A stretch of 64,000 nucleotides of DNA from Chaenocephalus aceratus. Lineage: Eukaryota; Chordata; Actinopteri; Perciformes; Channichthyidae. The notes below the pieces were generated by a model. The model had not been told where the DNA came from, searched no databases, and worked only from the letters and a program-made list of their open reading frames with translations. The first letter of the stretch is position 1. The number at the start of each line of letters is the position of its first letter. Below, piece by piece: positions 11,164 through 19,699 of this stretch. Where the stretch lies: positions 27,216,642 through 27,280,641 of the forward strand of contig CM043791.1 of assembly GCA_023974075.1 (NCBI GenBank), written 5' to 3'. A program made the position numbers and the translations under genes.

Positions 11164-11310
11164 TTGACAGACTATATATAGTACTCTGGCCATTCCAGAT
11201 AGTCTTCGCACTACAGACAAACACTTAAAGAGACAAAATAATTATATAAAGTTGAATTTGTTTTCTTTGATCACAAGACCACATTTTTTTGGAGACTTTC
11301 CAAAATGATT
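11164..11310 (-). pseudogene. Second DCTD-like paralogue: exon 2 fragment with its 3' intron
   Basis: On the minus strand, intron sequence 11,215-11,310 (GGAGACTTTCCAAAA ... TTGTCTGTAG) matches the intron 1 end of the neighbouring DCTD-like gene (10,294-10,375). After the acceptor the frame reads CEDYLEWPEYYI and stops. EDYLEWPEY is closer to canonical DCTD (DDYLEWPEYF) than the exon 2 at 10,200-10,293, so this is the remnant of a distinct paralogue in tandem. Downstream exons are absent. Confidence 0.75.
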
Positions 11311-11478
11311 TCCCAGGGCCCAATGAGAACAAAGACGATGCAGAATCTAAGCAGGAAAGTGGAAAAACATGTTGAATTATTTAACAGAAATAGAACAAGA
11401 ATAAGCTGTACTTTTTTTTAAGGAGGGGCAGCTTGGGCATATTGTTGTTCATAGCCGTTTGAACATTTTTCAAATGGT

Positions 11479-11479
11479 T

Positions 11480-11510
<31 letters not shown>

Positions 11511-11527
11511 GCGTGTGCGTGTGTGTG

Positions 11528-11580
<53 letters not shown>
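11479..11580. repeat. (GT)n microsatellite
   Basis: GT repeat with several GC interruptions in its first half, directly followed by an L2 3' end. The matching place in the 63 kb copy has only about 5 GT units, so the tract expanded or contracted after duplication. Confidence 0.97.
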
Positions 11581-11582
<2 letters not shown>

Positions 11583-11584
11583 CA

Positions 11585-11690
11585 CAGTGAACCTTTTTAA
11601 TTATTGTGTGAACAGGCATCACTTTGAATTGCCTTGTGTTGAAAGGTGCTATATAAATAAACTTGCCTTGCCTTGCCTAGTGCTGACTCA
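11585..11690 (+). mobile_element. L2 LINE 3' end
   Basis: Ends with TTGAATTGCCTTGTGTTGAA, AGGTGCTATATAAATAAACT and a (TGCCT)n tail, the 3' terminus of the L2 family that is present in longer form at 46.65-48.32 kb. Confidence 0.85.
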
Positions 11691-11864
11691 GACCTAGACC
11701 AATTAAGCATTGGAATAGAACATGTTCTTTCATAAGGCCCAATGAGAACAAAAACGAGGCAGAATCTAAACAGGAAAGTGTAAAAACATGTCGAATCATT
11801 AAACATCTGATAGAACAAGAGCAAGCTGTACTTTTTTTTTTAAGGAGTGGCAGCTTGGGCGTAT

Positions 11865-12085
11865 TGTACTACTCTTCATTAATAGATGAGAATAAGAATA
11901 ATGCAAGATTTCTTTTCAGCACTGTAGCCAGGCTGACAGAAAGCCATAGCTCGATTGAGCCTTCTATTCCCATAGCACTCAGTAGTAATGATTGTATGTG
12001 CTTTTTTAACGATACAGTGAATTAGAATGCTTTTCAGCCATAAACCTTGAACAATTAAATTCAATGATTCTCTCTTCTAAACCAT
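11865..12085 (+). mobile_element. L2 LINE internal fragment (endonuclease-RT linker)
   Basis: Carries the sequence that at 63,405-63,720 still reads SLIDENKNNARFIFSTVARL and ESHSSIEPSIPIALSS, a linker typical of fish L2 ORF2. This copy has a deletion after 'TTTTTTAACGATA' that joins it to 'CAGTGAATTAGAATGC'. Confidence 0.7.
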
Positions 12086-12180
12086 TGTAGTGGCCAAAAT
12101 CCCCAAAAGTTTGTCTTGTAACTCGATACATCAAAAGTTATTGTTCTTGGCCACATGTAGAGCTTGGGCCTGGGAAGCAG

Positions 12181-12633
12181 TGTCAGACTCGCAGTACAAA
12201 ATCCACTGGACGTTTCGGTTGCTTTTCAACGTTTATTTCCAGCAAACATAAAACAAAATAGGAAAACAATATGTAACATAAACTTAAACAGCAGATCCTA
12301 ATAATCTTAAATAGTCTTTTACTAAGCATAAGGTTGCATCTGCGTGTCAATGACGGTATTGCTGCTGCCTGCTGCTCTCCCGTCACACACAGCACCTCCA
12401 ACTTAAAGCCTTAGCCCCGCCCCCTTCACCTGAGCAAAGCGCACCTCTCACTGGAACAGAAAAATGCATTAATAAAGGTTCCAAATAAATCAAAACAAAA
12501 TAAACTTAAATGCGGCTCCTACACACCGGCACCTAATTGTTCTCTCAGAATCAATTACTCAAATTAGCCAAAAAGGGAGCCGTAAAACGACCAACAAATA
12601 ATGACTTTAGAAAAATAAAGTATATACATGACA
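12181..12633 (-). mobile_element. BEL/Pao retrotransposon 3' LTR
   Basis: Bounded by TGTCAGACTCGC and TATACATGACA (TG...CA). On the minus strand it follows the purine-rich AATAAGGGA after the end of pol, as expected for a polypurine tract next to a 3' LTR. The same LTR start recurs at 63,840 with the same flank TGGGAAGCAG. No 5' LTR is seen at the other end of this copy. Confidence 0.75.
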
Positions 12634-12658
12634 TCCCTTATTGATGTTTAAGGAAGAC

Positions 12659-12937
12659 CTATTGTTCTTCCGTCTCCAGGAGGCGGCACAGCTTAGCTAT
12701 GGGCCTATCGATAATGGAGGTTTTCGTCTGGAGCTTCACTGTACGGGTCAGACCTCTTGCATCAGGCTTGGTTTCCAGTACTCTGCCTAATGGCCACGAC
12801 CCCCGTGGAGCAGTTGGGTCAACTACCAGGACGACATCTCCAACGCTAAAGTTTTTCCTCACTGTGTTCCATTTCTGTATCTCTTGGAGCAGCAGAAGGT
12901 ATTCTTGTGTCCATCTATGCCAGAACAGATCTGCCAT
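12659..12937 (-). CDS. BEL/Pao integrase C-terminal domain (DUF5641-like)
   Basis: 92 codons starting MADLFWHRWTQEYL and including VGDVVLVVDPTAPRGSWPLG and GRVLETKPDARGL. These are typical of the SH3-like tail of BEL/Pao integrases, which binds DNA after the catalytic core. It continues the frame of the upstream integrase across a single TAA (12,938-12,940) where the family normally has Tyr (QVQ-Y-MADLFW). So this is a nonsense mutation and not a separate gene. The stop lies 25 bases before the 3' LTR. Confidence 0.75.
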   Translation of the reverse strand: MADLFWHRWTQEYLLLLQEIQKWNTVRKNFSVGDVVLVVDPTAPRGSWPLGRVLETKPDARGLTRTVKLQTKTSIIDRPIAKLCRLLETEEQ

Positions 12938-13474
12938 TTACTGGACCTGCTTCCAGCGGCGCCTGGCATAGAGGTCAGATCTCTGAAACGTTCCCGGAGG
13001 TAAGATAGGTTGCGTTTTTAGCAGGAGGATGTGATTGGGAGTCAGTGGTTCCAGGTCATGTGGATCGGAGGACACGGTGGAGAGAGGACGGTTATTGAGG
13101 ATGGACTCTACCTCGCAGAAGATGATTTGTAAGCCTTCATCGTTGAGGGTTTGCTGATGGAGAGTGGAGGTCAGCACCTGACGGACAGATCTTATGAGTC
13201 TTTCCCAGACTCCACCATAATGTGAGGCCGCCGGTGGATTGAAACTCCACTGGATTCCTTCAGGGTGCAAAGCGCCTTGGATTTTCCCTTCGTTTAGTGA
13301 ACTCATGGCCTTTTTTAGCTCAGTTTGGGCACCCACAAGGTTTGTACCGTTGTCCGATCTGATATGCTTAACCTGACCTCTCCTGCAAACAAATCTTCTC
13401 AGAGCATGAATACATGAGTCTGTGTCTAACGAATAAGCCACCTTTACCTCCAGATGTACAGCTCTGCTACTCAT
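12938..13474 (-). CDS. BEL/Pao integrase catalytic core (broken)
   Basis: The frame reads MSSRAVHLEVKVAYSLD, then IRSDNGTNLVGAQTEL (second catalytic Asp), SFNPPAASHYGGVWERLIRS, FCEVESILNNRPL (catalytic Glu) and LTPNHILLLK. The first Asp is in the preceding frame (NVGLDYFGPLK, 13,471-13,725), so a one-base shift at about 13,480 splits the domain. Function: insertion of the element's cDNA into DNA. The TAA after KQVQ ends it early. Confidence 0.85.
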   Translation of the reverse strand: MSSRAVHLEVKVAYSLDTDSCIHALRRFVCRRGQVKHIRSDNGTNLVGAQTELKKAMSSLNEGKIQGALHPEGIQWSFNPPAASHYGGVWERLIRSVRQVLTSTLHQQTLNDEGLQIIFCEVESILNNRPLSTVSSDPHDLEPLTPNHILLLKTQPILPPGTFQRSDLYARRRWKQVQ

Positions 13475-13725
13475 GCAGGTAAACAGGGCTCCATACCTTT
13501 AACCATACTCCTTCCTCGCTTAACTTTAAGCGGTCCAAAATAGTCCAATCCGACATTGGTGAAAGGAGGGAGGTCAGGTAGGATTCTTTCTTGTGGCAAA
13601 TTGGCCATTTTCTGCTCACCTGTCTTGCCTCTCACACGCCGACACACAACACACTTTGAGACTATTTTCCTTGCTGCTGAGTTTCCCTTTAAAACCCAGT
13701 ACTTTTTACGGAGCTCTGAAAGCAT
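13471..13725 (-). CDS. BEL/Pao integrase zinc-binding domain and start of core
   Basis: Reads LRKKYWVLKGNSAARKIVSK, CVVCRRVRG (the CxxC half of the H2C2 zinc domain) and NVGLDYFGPLKVKRGRS with the first catalytic Asp. It runs out of frame at VKG, where the next frame (12,938-13,474) takes over. Confidence 0.75.
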   Translation of the reverse strand: MLSELRKKYWVLKGNSAARKIVSKCVVCRRVRGKTGEQKMANLPQERILPDLPPFTNVGLDYFGPLKVKRGRSMVKGMEPCLPA

Positions 13726-14075
13726 GTAGTTTCTCCCACTGTGTCCAGAGCGTTCGTGGATGTGTCGTAGTCGGAGATCTGAAGTGTGAGCATCTTTGGG
13801 CAGAATATAAGGGAGCTTGACATTGCAGGCATTGCAGGCATTGCAGATCTGTGTACGCCTACTCTCATGATGCCATCGTCCAGTATAGGATCGAGCCTAC
13901 AGTTCTTACTACTCTTCTGCACTCTAAATGAAGCAGTTTCCAGCGCTGCCATTTCCACTGGGAAGGATTGCTTTTGGACATAGGTGATGACTGACCTCTC
14001 TGCCTGTGAGAGGTCTTCCACTGTGAGGAGCTGTCCACCAAGTGTGGTCCAGAAAGCGCTTAGCTCAGTGCTCAC
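13689..14075 (-). CDS. BEL/Pao pol segment between RNase H and integrase (fragment)
   Basis: Contains LSQAERSVITYVQKQSFPVE and RVQKSSKNCRLDPILDDGIM, sequence that in BEL/Pao pol follows RNase H and leads into the integrase HHCC region. Here it starts only about 50 bases from the pol N-terminal fragment, which marks the deletion of the RT/RNase H block. It also holds an imperfect AMPAMPAM repeat (GCATT triplication near 13,825). Confidence 0.6.
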   Translation of the reverse strand: MSTELSAFWTTLGGQLLTVEDLSQAERSVITYVQKQSFPVEMAALETASFRVQKSSKNCRLDPILDDGIMRVGVHRSAMPAMPAMSSSLIFCPKMLTLQISDYDTSTNALDTVGETTCFQSSVKSTGF

Positions 14076-14121
14076 CTTTTGGCTGCTCGAGCGGGTGGTG
14101 ATGTGACCTGAGCAAAGCTCT

Positions 14122-14856
14122 TTACGCTTTTTCTTTTTGGGGTGGTATGTACCATTTGTGTCCGGGTGACTGTGTCAGATCTTCCTGTGGGACCTCCTCT
14201 GCATAGTTGTTCTCCAATATGTCGTTGAGGAATGCAACGTATTCCTGCTTGTAGTGCTGGTCCCTTTTCATCTTTCTTTTTAAGCCCTGCAGGCGCTGTT
14301 CTGCAATTTGGTGGGTGTTAGGCATGCTGACATTGGCTTTCCTGAACGGCAACTTTAGACTGTATTGTCCGTTTTGCAGGGTAGCCTCACTGGCTACTTT
14401 CAAAAACATTTTGTCCTCAACTGACATCTCTGGCTTTTCCTCAGATGACACTTCGTTGAAGTCCTGGTTGTACTGTGACATTAGAAGCTCTTCCGAACTT
14501 GTGGCAGATATCCTATTCACAGTCACCGTACTGCCCTCACCGCGATTTCTGTGTGGCCCATTTACAACCCACCCCAATAGAGTTTTTACTGCGTAGGGGC
14601 CCTCACCTTGGCTATTAATAACCACCGATGGCTCTAACAGCTTTGGAGCATTCGTGCCAACTAATAATTCCACTTTAGCACTGATACTGGGAAGTTTGAC
14701 TTTATTCAGGTACGCCCACTGCATTAAGTCATTCTGATTGGGAATGCTACTGGAGGTGACTGGCATTTGTTTCTGGGTGAAATCTTCAGGAAGAGGTAAG
14801 AAGTTGTCACTGTCCAGTGCTGAAACTTCAATTCCAGGTATCACATGAGATGGCAC
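14122..14856 (-). CDS. BEL/Pao pol N-terminus (retropepsin to RT entry)
   Basis: 244 codons. Motifs: MPSHVIPGIEVSALDSDNF, VELLVGTNAPKLLEP, SQGEGPYAVKTLLGWVVNGP, then a charged linker and HKWYIPPQKEK, the point just before the RT palm in this family. The frame stops there and no RT motif (such as YxDD) follows. It joins the protease frame at 14,828-15,313 by a short frameshifted overlap. A structural leftover, not a functional polyprotein. Confidence 0.7.
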   Translation of the reverse strand: MPSHVIPGIEVSALDSDNFLPLPEDFTQKQMPVTSSSIPNQNDLMQWAYLNKVKLPSISAKVELLVGTNAPKLLEPSVVINSQGEGPYAVKTLLGWVVNGPHRNRGEGSTVTVNRISATSSEELLMSQYNQDFNEVSSEEKPEMSVEDKMFLKVASEATLQNGQYSLKLPFRKANVSMPNTHQIAEQRLQGLKRKMKRDQHYKQEYVAFLNDILENNYAEEVPQEDLTQSPGHKWYIPPQKEKA

Positions 14857-15313
14857 CAGTTTTTTTCTGATTCATTGTGCTTAACAGAATATGTGTTTTT
14901 CTGCCTTTCAGGTTGAGTTTAGACATCAGCGCTTCGGAGCAGAAGGTAGCGGTGGAACCAGGGTCCAGGAGGGCATAGACTTGCAAGACTTGACTGCCTT
15001 TTGCTGCCTTAACTTGCACTGGGACAATGGACAGCACATTATTTTGTTCTCCGGCCCCTATGTGGCCACATAACTCTGCTGTGGTTCTGCCTGCTACACC
15101 AGAGGGCCTTTCAGTCTGTTTAGTTGGACCATCTTTAACATAGATGTGCAGGGCACTTGGGTGGGCTTGCTTGCAAACTCTACAGGTGAGGCTTTGTTTA
15201 CAGTCTCTACTAATGTGGCCTATGGAGAGACAGCCACAGCATATGCCCCTGATCTTTACAAAGTTCAGCTTGTTCCTATGTGTTTCTTCGAAGAATTCTT
15301 TACACAGTTCCAA
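14828..15313 (-). CDS. BEL/Pao gag zinc knuckles and protease
   Basis: Reads RGICCGCLSIGHISRDCK and LTCRVCKQAHPSALH (two CCHC-like knuckles), then LQVYALLDPGSTATFCSEAL, the retroviral-type aspartic protease active site (DPGST variant common in BEL/Pao). Minus strand, downstream of the gag frame at 15,265-15,693. Confidence 0.75.
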   Translation of the reverse strand: MELCKEFFEETHRNKLNFVKIRGICCGCLSIGHISRDCKQSLTCRVCKQAHPSALHIYVKDGPTKQTERPSGVAGRTTAELCGHIGAGEQNNVLSIVPVQVKAAKGSQVLQVYALLDPGSTATFCSEALMSKLNLKGRKTHILLSTMNQKKTGAISCDTWN

Positions 15314-15693
15314 TGTGTGCTTGCATCTACAGAAGGGACAGGAGGGTTCAGGCTCTTTTTCTTTTGGGGAAATAGTGACACCTGTGGCAAAACTGCTGTC
15401 ATGCAGTACGCCTTTGAGATCTGCGACTTAACAGGAAATCTAGTCTTTACAGCCACCTTTCCTTTGGCAGCTGACTGGTCTTGAAGGTCACCAAAAACTG
15501 GGTCTGCTGCTATGCGAGCTTGCCTTTCAATGAAATAGACGAGGTCTAAAATCCTTACTCTACGACTGCGCTCCACTTGCAGTGCGTAAGCTTTGCTGCG
15601 CCATCTCTCCCTGAGCTTGTATGGTAGCTTAAGCACAATGCTTCTCATGTTGGACACTGTGTCTAGTTCCTCCAAGTACTCCATTTCCTCCAT
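15265..15693 (-). CDS. BEL/Pao gag (DUF1759-like) fragment
   Basis: Begins MEEMEYLEELDTVSNMRSIV, then LKLPYKLRERWRSKAYAL and LDLVYFIERQARIAADPVFG, features of the BEL/Pao gag helical region. More gag continues upstream to about 16,270 in other frames (MLPQ, SSLTRILVKQQ read toward the N-terminus), so this gag is frameshifted. Confidence 0.65.
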   Translation of the reverse strand: MEEMEYLEELDTVSNMRSIVLKLPYKLRERWRSKAYALQVERSRRVRILDLVYFIERQARIAADPVFGDLQDQSAAKGKVAVKTRFPVKSQISKAYCMTAVLPQVSLFPQKKKSLNPPVPSVDASTHWNCVKNSSKKHIGTS

Positions 15694-16329
15694 AGCGTTA
15701 CATCAACTCCTTAGAAACATGGCGTAATTCTGCAGCGACCTTGAATCTTCAGATTTAACTAGAGGCCAGGATAGAGATTTTTCCAGGTAAGCACAAGAGA
15801 GTTTGTATTCGTTCCCAAAGTTTTCCTTCAGTACACTTTTTGCTTTCTGATAGCCTCTGTCTGGAGACATGTATTCACAGCTTTTGACTAGCCACTAAGC
15901 TTGGCCTCTTGTAAACTGTATAAGGAACTGCAACCTGTCTCTGTTGTTGTCCGTTTTGTTTTCAATACAATGTTCAAAGGAGTGAATAAAGGACTTGCAC
16001 TCCAGAATGTGTCCATCAAAGGGTGGAATATTTCATTGCGGCAGCATCGAGAGAAGTTGTTGTTTTACAAGAATCCTCGTCAAGCTGCTTTGATTTTCCA
16101 GTATTTGAATCATGTGTTCATTCTTTGCTGTGCTGGGCGTAGGGGGGCTTTGTCCTTGTGGCAGAGTTAGCTGTGTGTTTTGGAGTATGACAGGTATGAC
16201 AGGTGGAATATTGTGCACCGAGGTTGGTTCATTAATGCTGATCATGCTGATCATTAATGCTGTCTTCATGAAGAATATCAGGCCATGTGTGTGTTATCTT
16301 CACAGACATTACAAAAGGGAAAGTGAAGT

Positions 16330-16800
16330 GGGGCGCCTGCCTTGCTCCTAACAACTGGAGCACCTCTGTCATGAGGATCAACTGAAATATATGGCGTTGT
16401 ATCTACCAGTGTGGCTGATCCTGTTGCTGTGGTCCTGAGTCCTGGATCGCGAGCCCTGGATCTTGAGTCGTGGCTGTGCCTGCTGCTGTGGTCCTGGATC
16501 ATAAGTCCTGGATGGATATCCTCGTGGATTCATCTTCTTATTATAGACACATGCATTTCCAAACATTTGGACTACCTATGTTGTAAATGTATTATCTTTT
16601 CAATTTACACACGACATCTATTGCACGTATGTCTGTCCTGGGAGAGGGATCCCTCCTCTGTTGCTCTCCCTGAGGTTTTCTCCCATTTTTCCCTTTAAAC
16701 TGTGGGTTTTCTCCGGAAGTTTTTCCTTGTACGATGTGAGGGTCTAAGGACAGAGGGTGTCGTATTTTCATACTGATATTCTGTACAAACTGTGAAGACC
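16330..16800 (+). repeat. Dispersed teleost repeat (LINE-like 3' end)
   Basis: Contains TCTGTCCTGGGAGAGGGATC, CTGTTGCTCTCCCTGAGG and GTACGATGTGAGGGTCTAAG, a combination I recognise as a widespread teleost interspersed repeat. It is preceded by imperfect CCTGGATC/TGCTGTGGTC repeats. It abuts the broken 5' end of the BEL element. I am unsure of the exact family. Confidence 0.5.
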
Positions 16801-16873
16801 ACTGAGACTGGCTGGTTTACCAGCCTGACCAGCCAGTCAATATCAGGCTGGATTAGTTTGCTGGTTTAGAGGG

Positions 16874-17169
16874 TGTGAGCCTCTCTGCTCACACAGGGTT
16901 CAAATCGGAAAGAGCAGGTTTGTTTATCACAGGCGTTTATTAGCTCCAAACAAAGTATACACGGGTCTCCAACGTTGCCCATGTGGGAACCTTCACTGTT
17001 CCTTTGGCGACCATCCAGGATCCCGCCTACTGCAAAACAGACCAGAACCAGGTTATGACATGCTTTTATTCCGGCACTGATTACCTGATTCTGATCAGCT
17101 GTCTGGCCTCCGGCCGAGCCACTCCCTTCACTCCAGCAGCCGGCGCCCTAACCACACCCCGCTGCCACA
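16874..17169 (-). mobile_element. Gmr1-like 3' LTR
   Basis: 296 bp, TGTGAGCCTC to GCTGCCACA in plus orientation. On the minus strand the preceding GGGCGGTGGGGGTA (17,170-17,183) is the polypurine tract. The pol frame runs through the tract and about 30 codons into this LTR before stopping at 17,081. Confidence 0.9.
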
Positions 17170-19699
17170 TACCCCCACCGCCCGACTCAGGCCGGGATCC
17201 CGCCGGCCGCAAGCTGACTCCTCCCCCTCCCTCCGCTGAGCGAGAGAGGAAATCAGCAACGACCATCCGGTTACCCGGCCTGTGGATCACCTTGAAGTTG
17301 AAAGGCTGTAACGTCAGATACCACCGAGTGATCCGAGCGTTGGCATCCTTCATGCGGTGGAGCCACTGGAGCGGGGCATGGTCCGACCAGAGGGTGAAAG
17401 GGCGCCCCAGGAGGTAGTACCGTAGGGCGCCGACCGCCCACCGTATGGCGAGGCATTCCTTTTCCACCGTACTGTAGTTCACCTCCCTCTGGGCGAGCTT
17501 ACGGCTAATGTACAGTACGGGGCGGTCGACCCCCTCTACTTGCTGGGACAAAACGGCCCCCACCCCACTGTTCGAGGCGTCGGTCTGCAACACAAAAGGG
17601 AGAGAGAAGTCAGGAGAATACAGAAGCGGCTTACCACAGAGGGCTTTTTTAACCCTCTCAAACGCCAGCTGACACTGCTCCGTCCACTGGACCGGATCTG
17701 AAGCACCCTTTCGGGTCAGGTTGGTCAGGGGACTGGTCAGCTCCGAAAAGGACGGGATGAACCGCCTGTAGTAGCCGGCCAGCCCCATGAACCTCCTGAC
17801 CTCTTTTTTCGTCTTGGGCGCCAGACAGGCTAAAATGGAGGTTGTTTTCTCTACCTGTGGCCGCACCTGCGCGCCGCCCAAGTGGTACCCCAGATACCGT
17901 ACCTCCCTCCGTCCAACCGCACACTTCTTCGGGTTGGCCGTGAGCCCCGCCTGCCTCAGGGACTCGAGCACTGCCCCCACCTGCTGCATATGCTGCTCCC
18001 ATGTCTCACTGTGAATGATGACATCATCCAAGTAAGCAGCAGCATATGCAGAGTGGGGACGCAGCACCCGGTCCATGAGCCGCTGGAAGGTGGCTGGAGC
18101 TCCGAACAACCCGAAAGGAAGTGTGATGAATTGGTATAAACCATACGGAGTGGAGAAGGCCGTTTTTTCCTTAGACTCTGGAGAAAGGGGAATCTGCCAA
18201 TAGCCCTTGGTTAAATCCAGCGTCGTGTAAAAGCGAGCAGTGCCTAGCCGATCCAGGAGTTCGTCGACCCGGGGTATTGGATAAGCATCGAATTTGGACA
18301 CCTCCTTCACCCTAGTCCACACAGAACCGGATTTACGTACCAGCACGACGGGGCAACACCAGTCACTGGTGGACTCTTCTATCACTCCCATCTCTAGCAT
18401 AGCCTGAAGCTCCGCCTGAACAATTTTTCTCTTGTGTTCTGGCAGCCGATAGGGCCGTGAACGAATGGCCACGCCCGGGGGCGTTTCTATGCGGTGGTGT
18501 ACGAGAGAGGTGCGCCCTGGCAGCGGAGAGAACACGTCGGCAAACTGCCTTTGCAACGAAGCAACGTCTGCTCTCTGGCCCGGTGAGAGATTGTCGCCAC
18601 AACAGACCGGGGCTAATTTGTTGTTTTTAATGACCTCCGGTCCCAACTCATCTCTCTCAATCACCGTGGTGGCCAGAGAAACAGACGCCACCTCCCTCCA
18701 TGCTTTCAGGAGGTTAAGGTGGTAAATCTGTGTTGCTCCCCCCCTGTCAGAACGCACCACCTCATAATCTACGTCCCCCACTCGTCGTGTGACCACGAAG
18801 GGTCCTTGCCACTTGGCGAGTAGTTTAGAGCTAGAGGATGGGAGTAATACAAGCACTTTATCTCTCGGTGAAAATTGTCTCAGTTTCGACCCTCTGTTGT
18901 ACAGGCACTGCTGACGTTCCTGAGCCTGGAGCAAATTCTCCCGTGATATCTGCCCCAGTGAGTGGAGTTTTGCTCGCAGGTCCATAATAACGTACTGTAT
19001 TTCGTTTTTACTGGTGCTTGGACCCTCCTCCCAGTTTTCCTTAACTAGGTCCAAAACACCCCGGGGCTTCCTACCAAATAACAGCTCAAAGGGAGAAAAT
19101 CCCGTGGAGGACTGGGGCACATCCCGCACTGCAAACAACAGAGGATCTAGCCATTTATCCCAATTACGACTATCTTCGTGAACGAACTTACGAACCATGT
19201 TCTTTAGTGTTTTGTTAAACCGTTCCACCAGGCCGTCGGTCTGCGGATGGTAAACACTAGTCCGTATTGAATGGACGCCCAGTAGTTCATACAGCTCGCG
19301 TAGTGTACGTGACATAAACTGTGTGCCCTGGTCAGTCAGGATCTCTTTCAGGATCCCGACTCGGGAGATAATGTGAAACAGTGCCTGCGCGACGCTCTTT
19401 GCAGAGATATTACGCAGCGGCACTGCTTCGGGATATCGCGTTGCATAATCCACTAGGACTAGTCCAAAGCGATATCCCCGTGCACTCCGGTCTAATGGCC
19501 CGATAAGGTCCATACCAACTCTCTCAAAAGGCACCTCAATCAATGGTAACGGGCGCAAAGGCGCTCTGGGGATGGCCGGCGAGTTAACCAGCTGACATTC
19601 ACGGCAAGATGCACACCACCGCTTCACATCTGCGCGAATGCCCGGCCAATAAAATCGGGCCATTATCCGGTGTAGTGATTTGTCGTACCCTAGGTGACC
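17081..19699 (-). CDS. Gmr1-like pol: integrase - reverse transcriptase - RNase H in one frame
   Basis: A single 860-codon-plus frame. Order (numbered from Met at 19,663): integrase first (H2C2 tail CASCRECQ at about 17-24; GMDLIGP, LTDQGTQF, GLVERFNKTLK give D, D, E), then RT (TTLDLTKGYWQIPL, LPFGLFGAPATFQRLMD, AAYLDDVIIHS), then RNase H (LQTDASNSGVGAVLS, VEKECLAIRWAV, WSDHAPLQWL, ADFLSRS). The reverse of the usual Ty3/Gypsy order, as known in Gmr1 elements. The frame continues upstream of 19,663 to a TAA at 19,700-19,702 that separates it from protease. The RT fingers motif (R-FCVDYR-) is damaged by small deletions (reads KSGSVWTRVKEVSKF). Confidence 0.93.
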   Translation of the reverse strand, partial: GHLGYDKSLHRIMARFYWPGIRADVKRWCASCRECQLVNSPAIPRAPLRPLPLIEVPFERVGMDLIGPLDRSARGYRFGLVLVDYATRYPEAVPLRNISAKSVAQALFHIISRVGILKEILTDQGTQFMSRTLRELYELLGVHSIRTSVYHPQTDGLVERFNKTLKNMVRKFVHEDSRNWDKWLDPLLFAVRDVPQSSTGFSPFELLFGRKPRGVLDLVKENWEEGPSTSKNEIQYVIMDLRAKLHSLGQISRENLLQAQERQQCLYNRGSKLRQFSPRDKVLVLLPSSSSKLLAKWQGPFVVTRRVGDVDYEVVRSDRGGATQIYHLNLLKAWREVASVSLATTVIERDELGPEVIKNNKLAPVCCGDNLSPGQRADVASLQRQFADVFSPLPGRTSLVHHRIETPPGVAIRSRPYRLPEHKRKIVQAELQAMLEMGVIEESTSDWCCPVVLVRKSGSVWTRVKEVSKFDAYPIPRVDELLDRLGTARFYTTLDLTKGYWQIPLSPESKEKTAFSTPYGLYQFITLPFGLFGAPATFQRLMDRVLRPHSAYAAAYLDDVIIHSETWEQHMQQVGAVLESLRQAGLTANPKKCAVGRREVRYLGYHLGGAQVRPQVEKTTSILACLAPKTKKEVRRFMGLAGYYRRFIPSFSELTSPLTNLTRKGASDPVQWTEQCQLAFERVKKALCGKPLLYSPDFSLPFVLQTDASNSGVGAVLSQQVEGVDRPVLYISRKLAQREVNYSTVEKECLAIRWAVGALRYYLLGRPFTLWSDHAPLQWLHRMKDANARITRWYLTLQPFNFKVIHRPGNRMVVADFLSRSAEGGGGVSLRPAGSRPESGGGGMWQRGVVRAPAAGVKGVARPEARQLIRIR

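Larger units (their letters stand above)
11311..12345. repeat. Segmental duplication, copy 1 (partner about 63,010-64,000)
   Basis: The order 'GGGGCAGCTTGGGC', GT-repeat, L2 3' tail, 'AAGCATTGGAATAGAACATG', L2 internal fragment, 'GTGGCCAAAATCCCCAAAAG' and BEL LTR start is the same at 63,010-64,000, in the same orientation. A smaller internal duplication is present too: 11,315-11,463 and 11,738-11,880 share the block from GCCCAATGAGAACAAA to GGGGCAGCTTGGGC / GGCAGCTTGGGC. Confidence 0.85.
12181..16290 (-). mobile_element. BEL/Pao LTR retrotransposon, 5'-truncated and RT-deleted
   Basis: Minus-strand order: gag (about 16,270-15,265), zinc knuckle and protease (15,313-14,828), pol N-terminus (14,856-14,122), then directly the region before integrase (14,075-13,689), integrase (13,725-12,938), DUF5641-like C-terminus (12,937-12,659) and 3' LTR. 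The reverse transcriptase/RNase H core that should lie at about 14.1 kb is missing. The 5' LTR is also missing, replaced at about 16.3 kb by another dispersed repeat. Confidence 0.8.

Noticed and set aside
17081..19699. Integrase-RT order as a product of two fused retrotransposons
   Set aside because: A single uninterrupted frame joins the domains, LTRs and target duplication fit one element, and the order is known for Gmr1.
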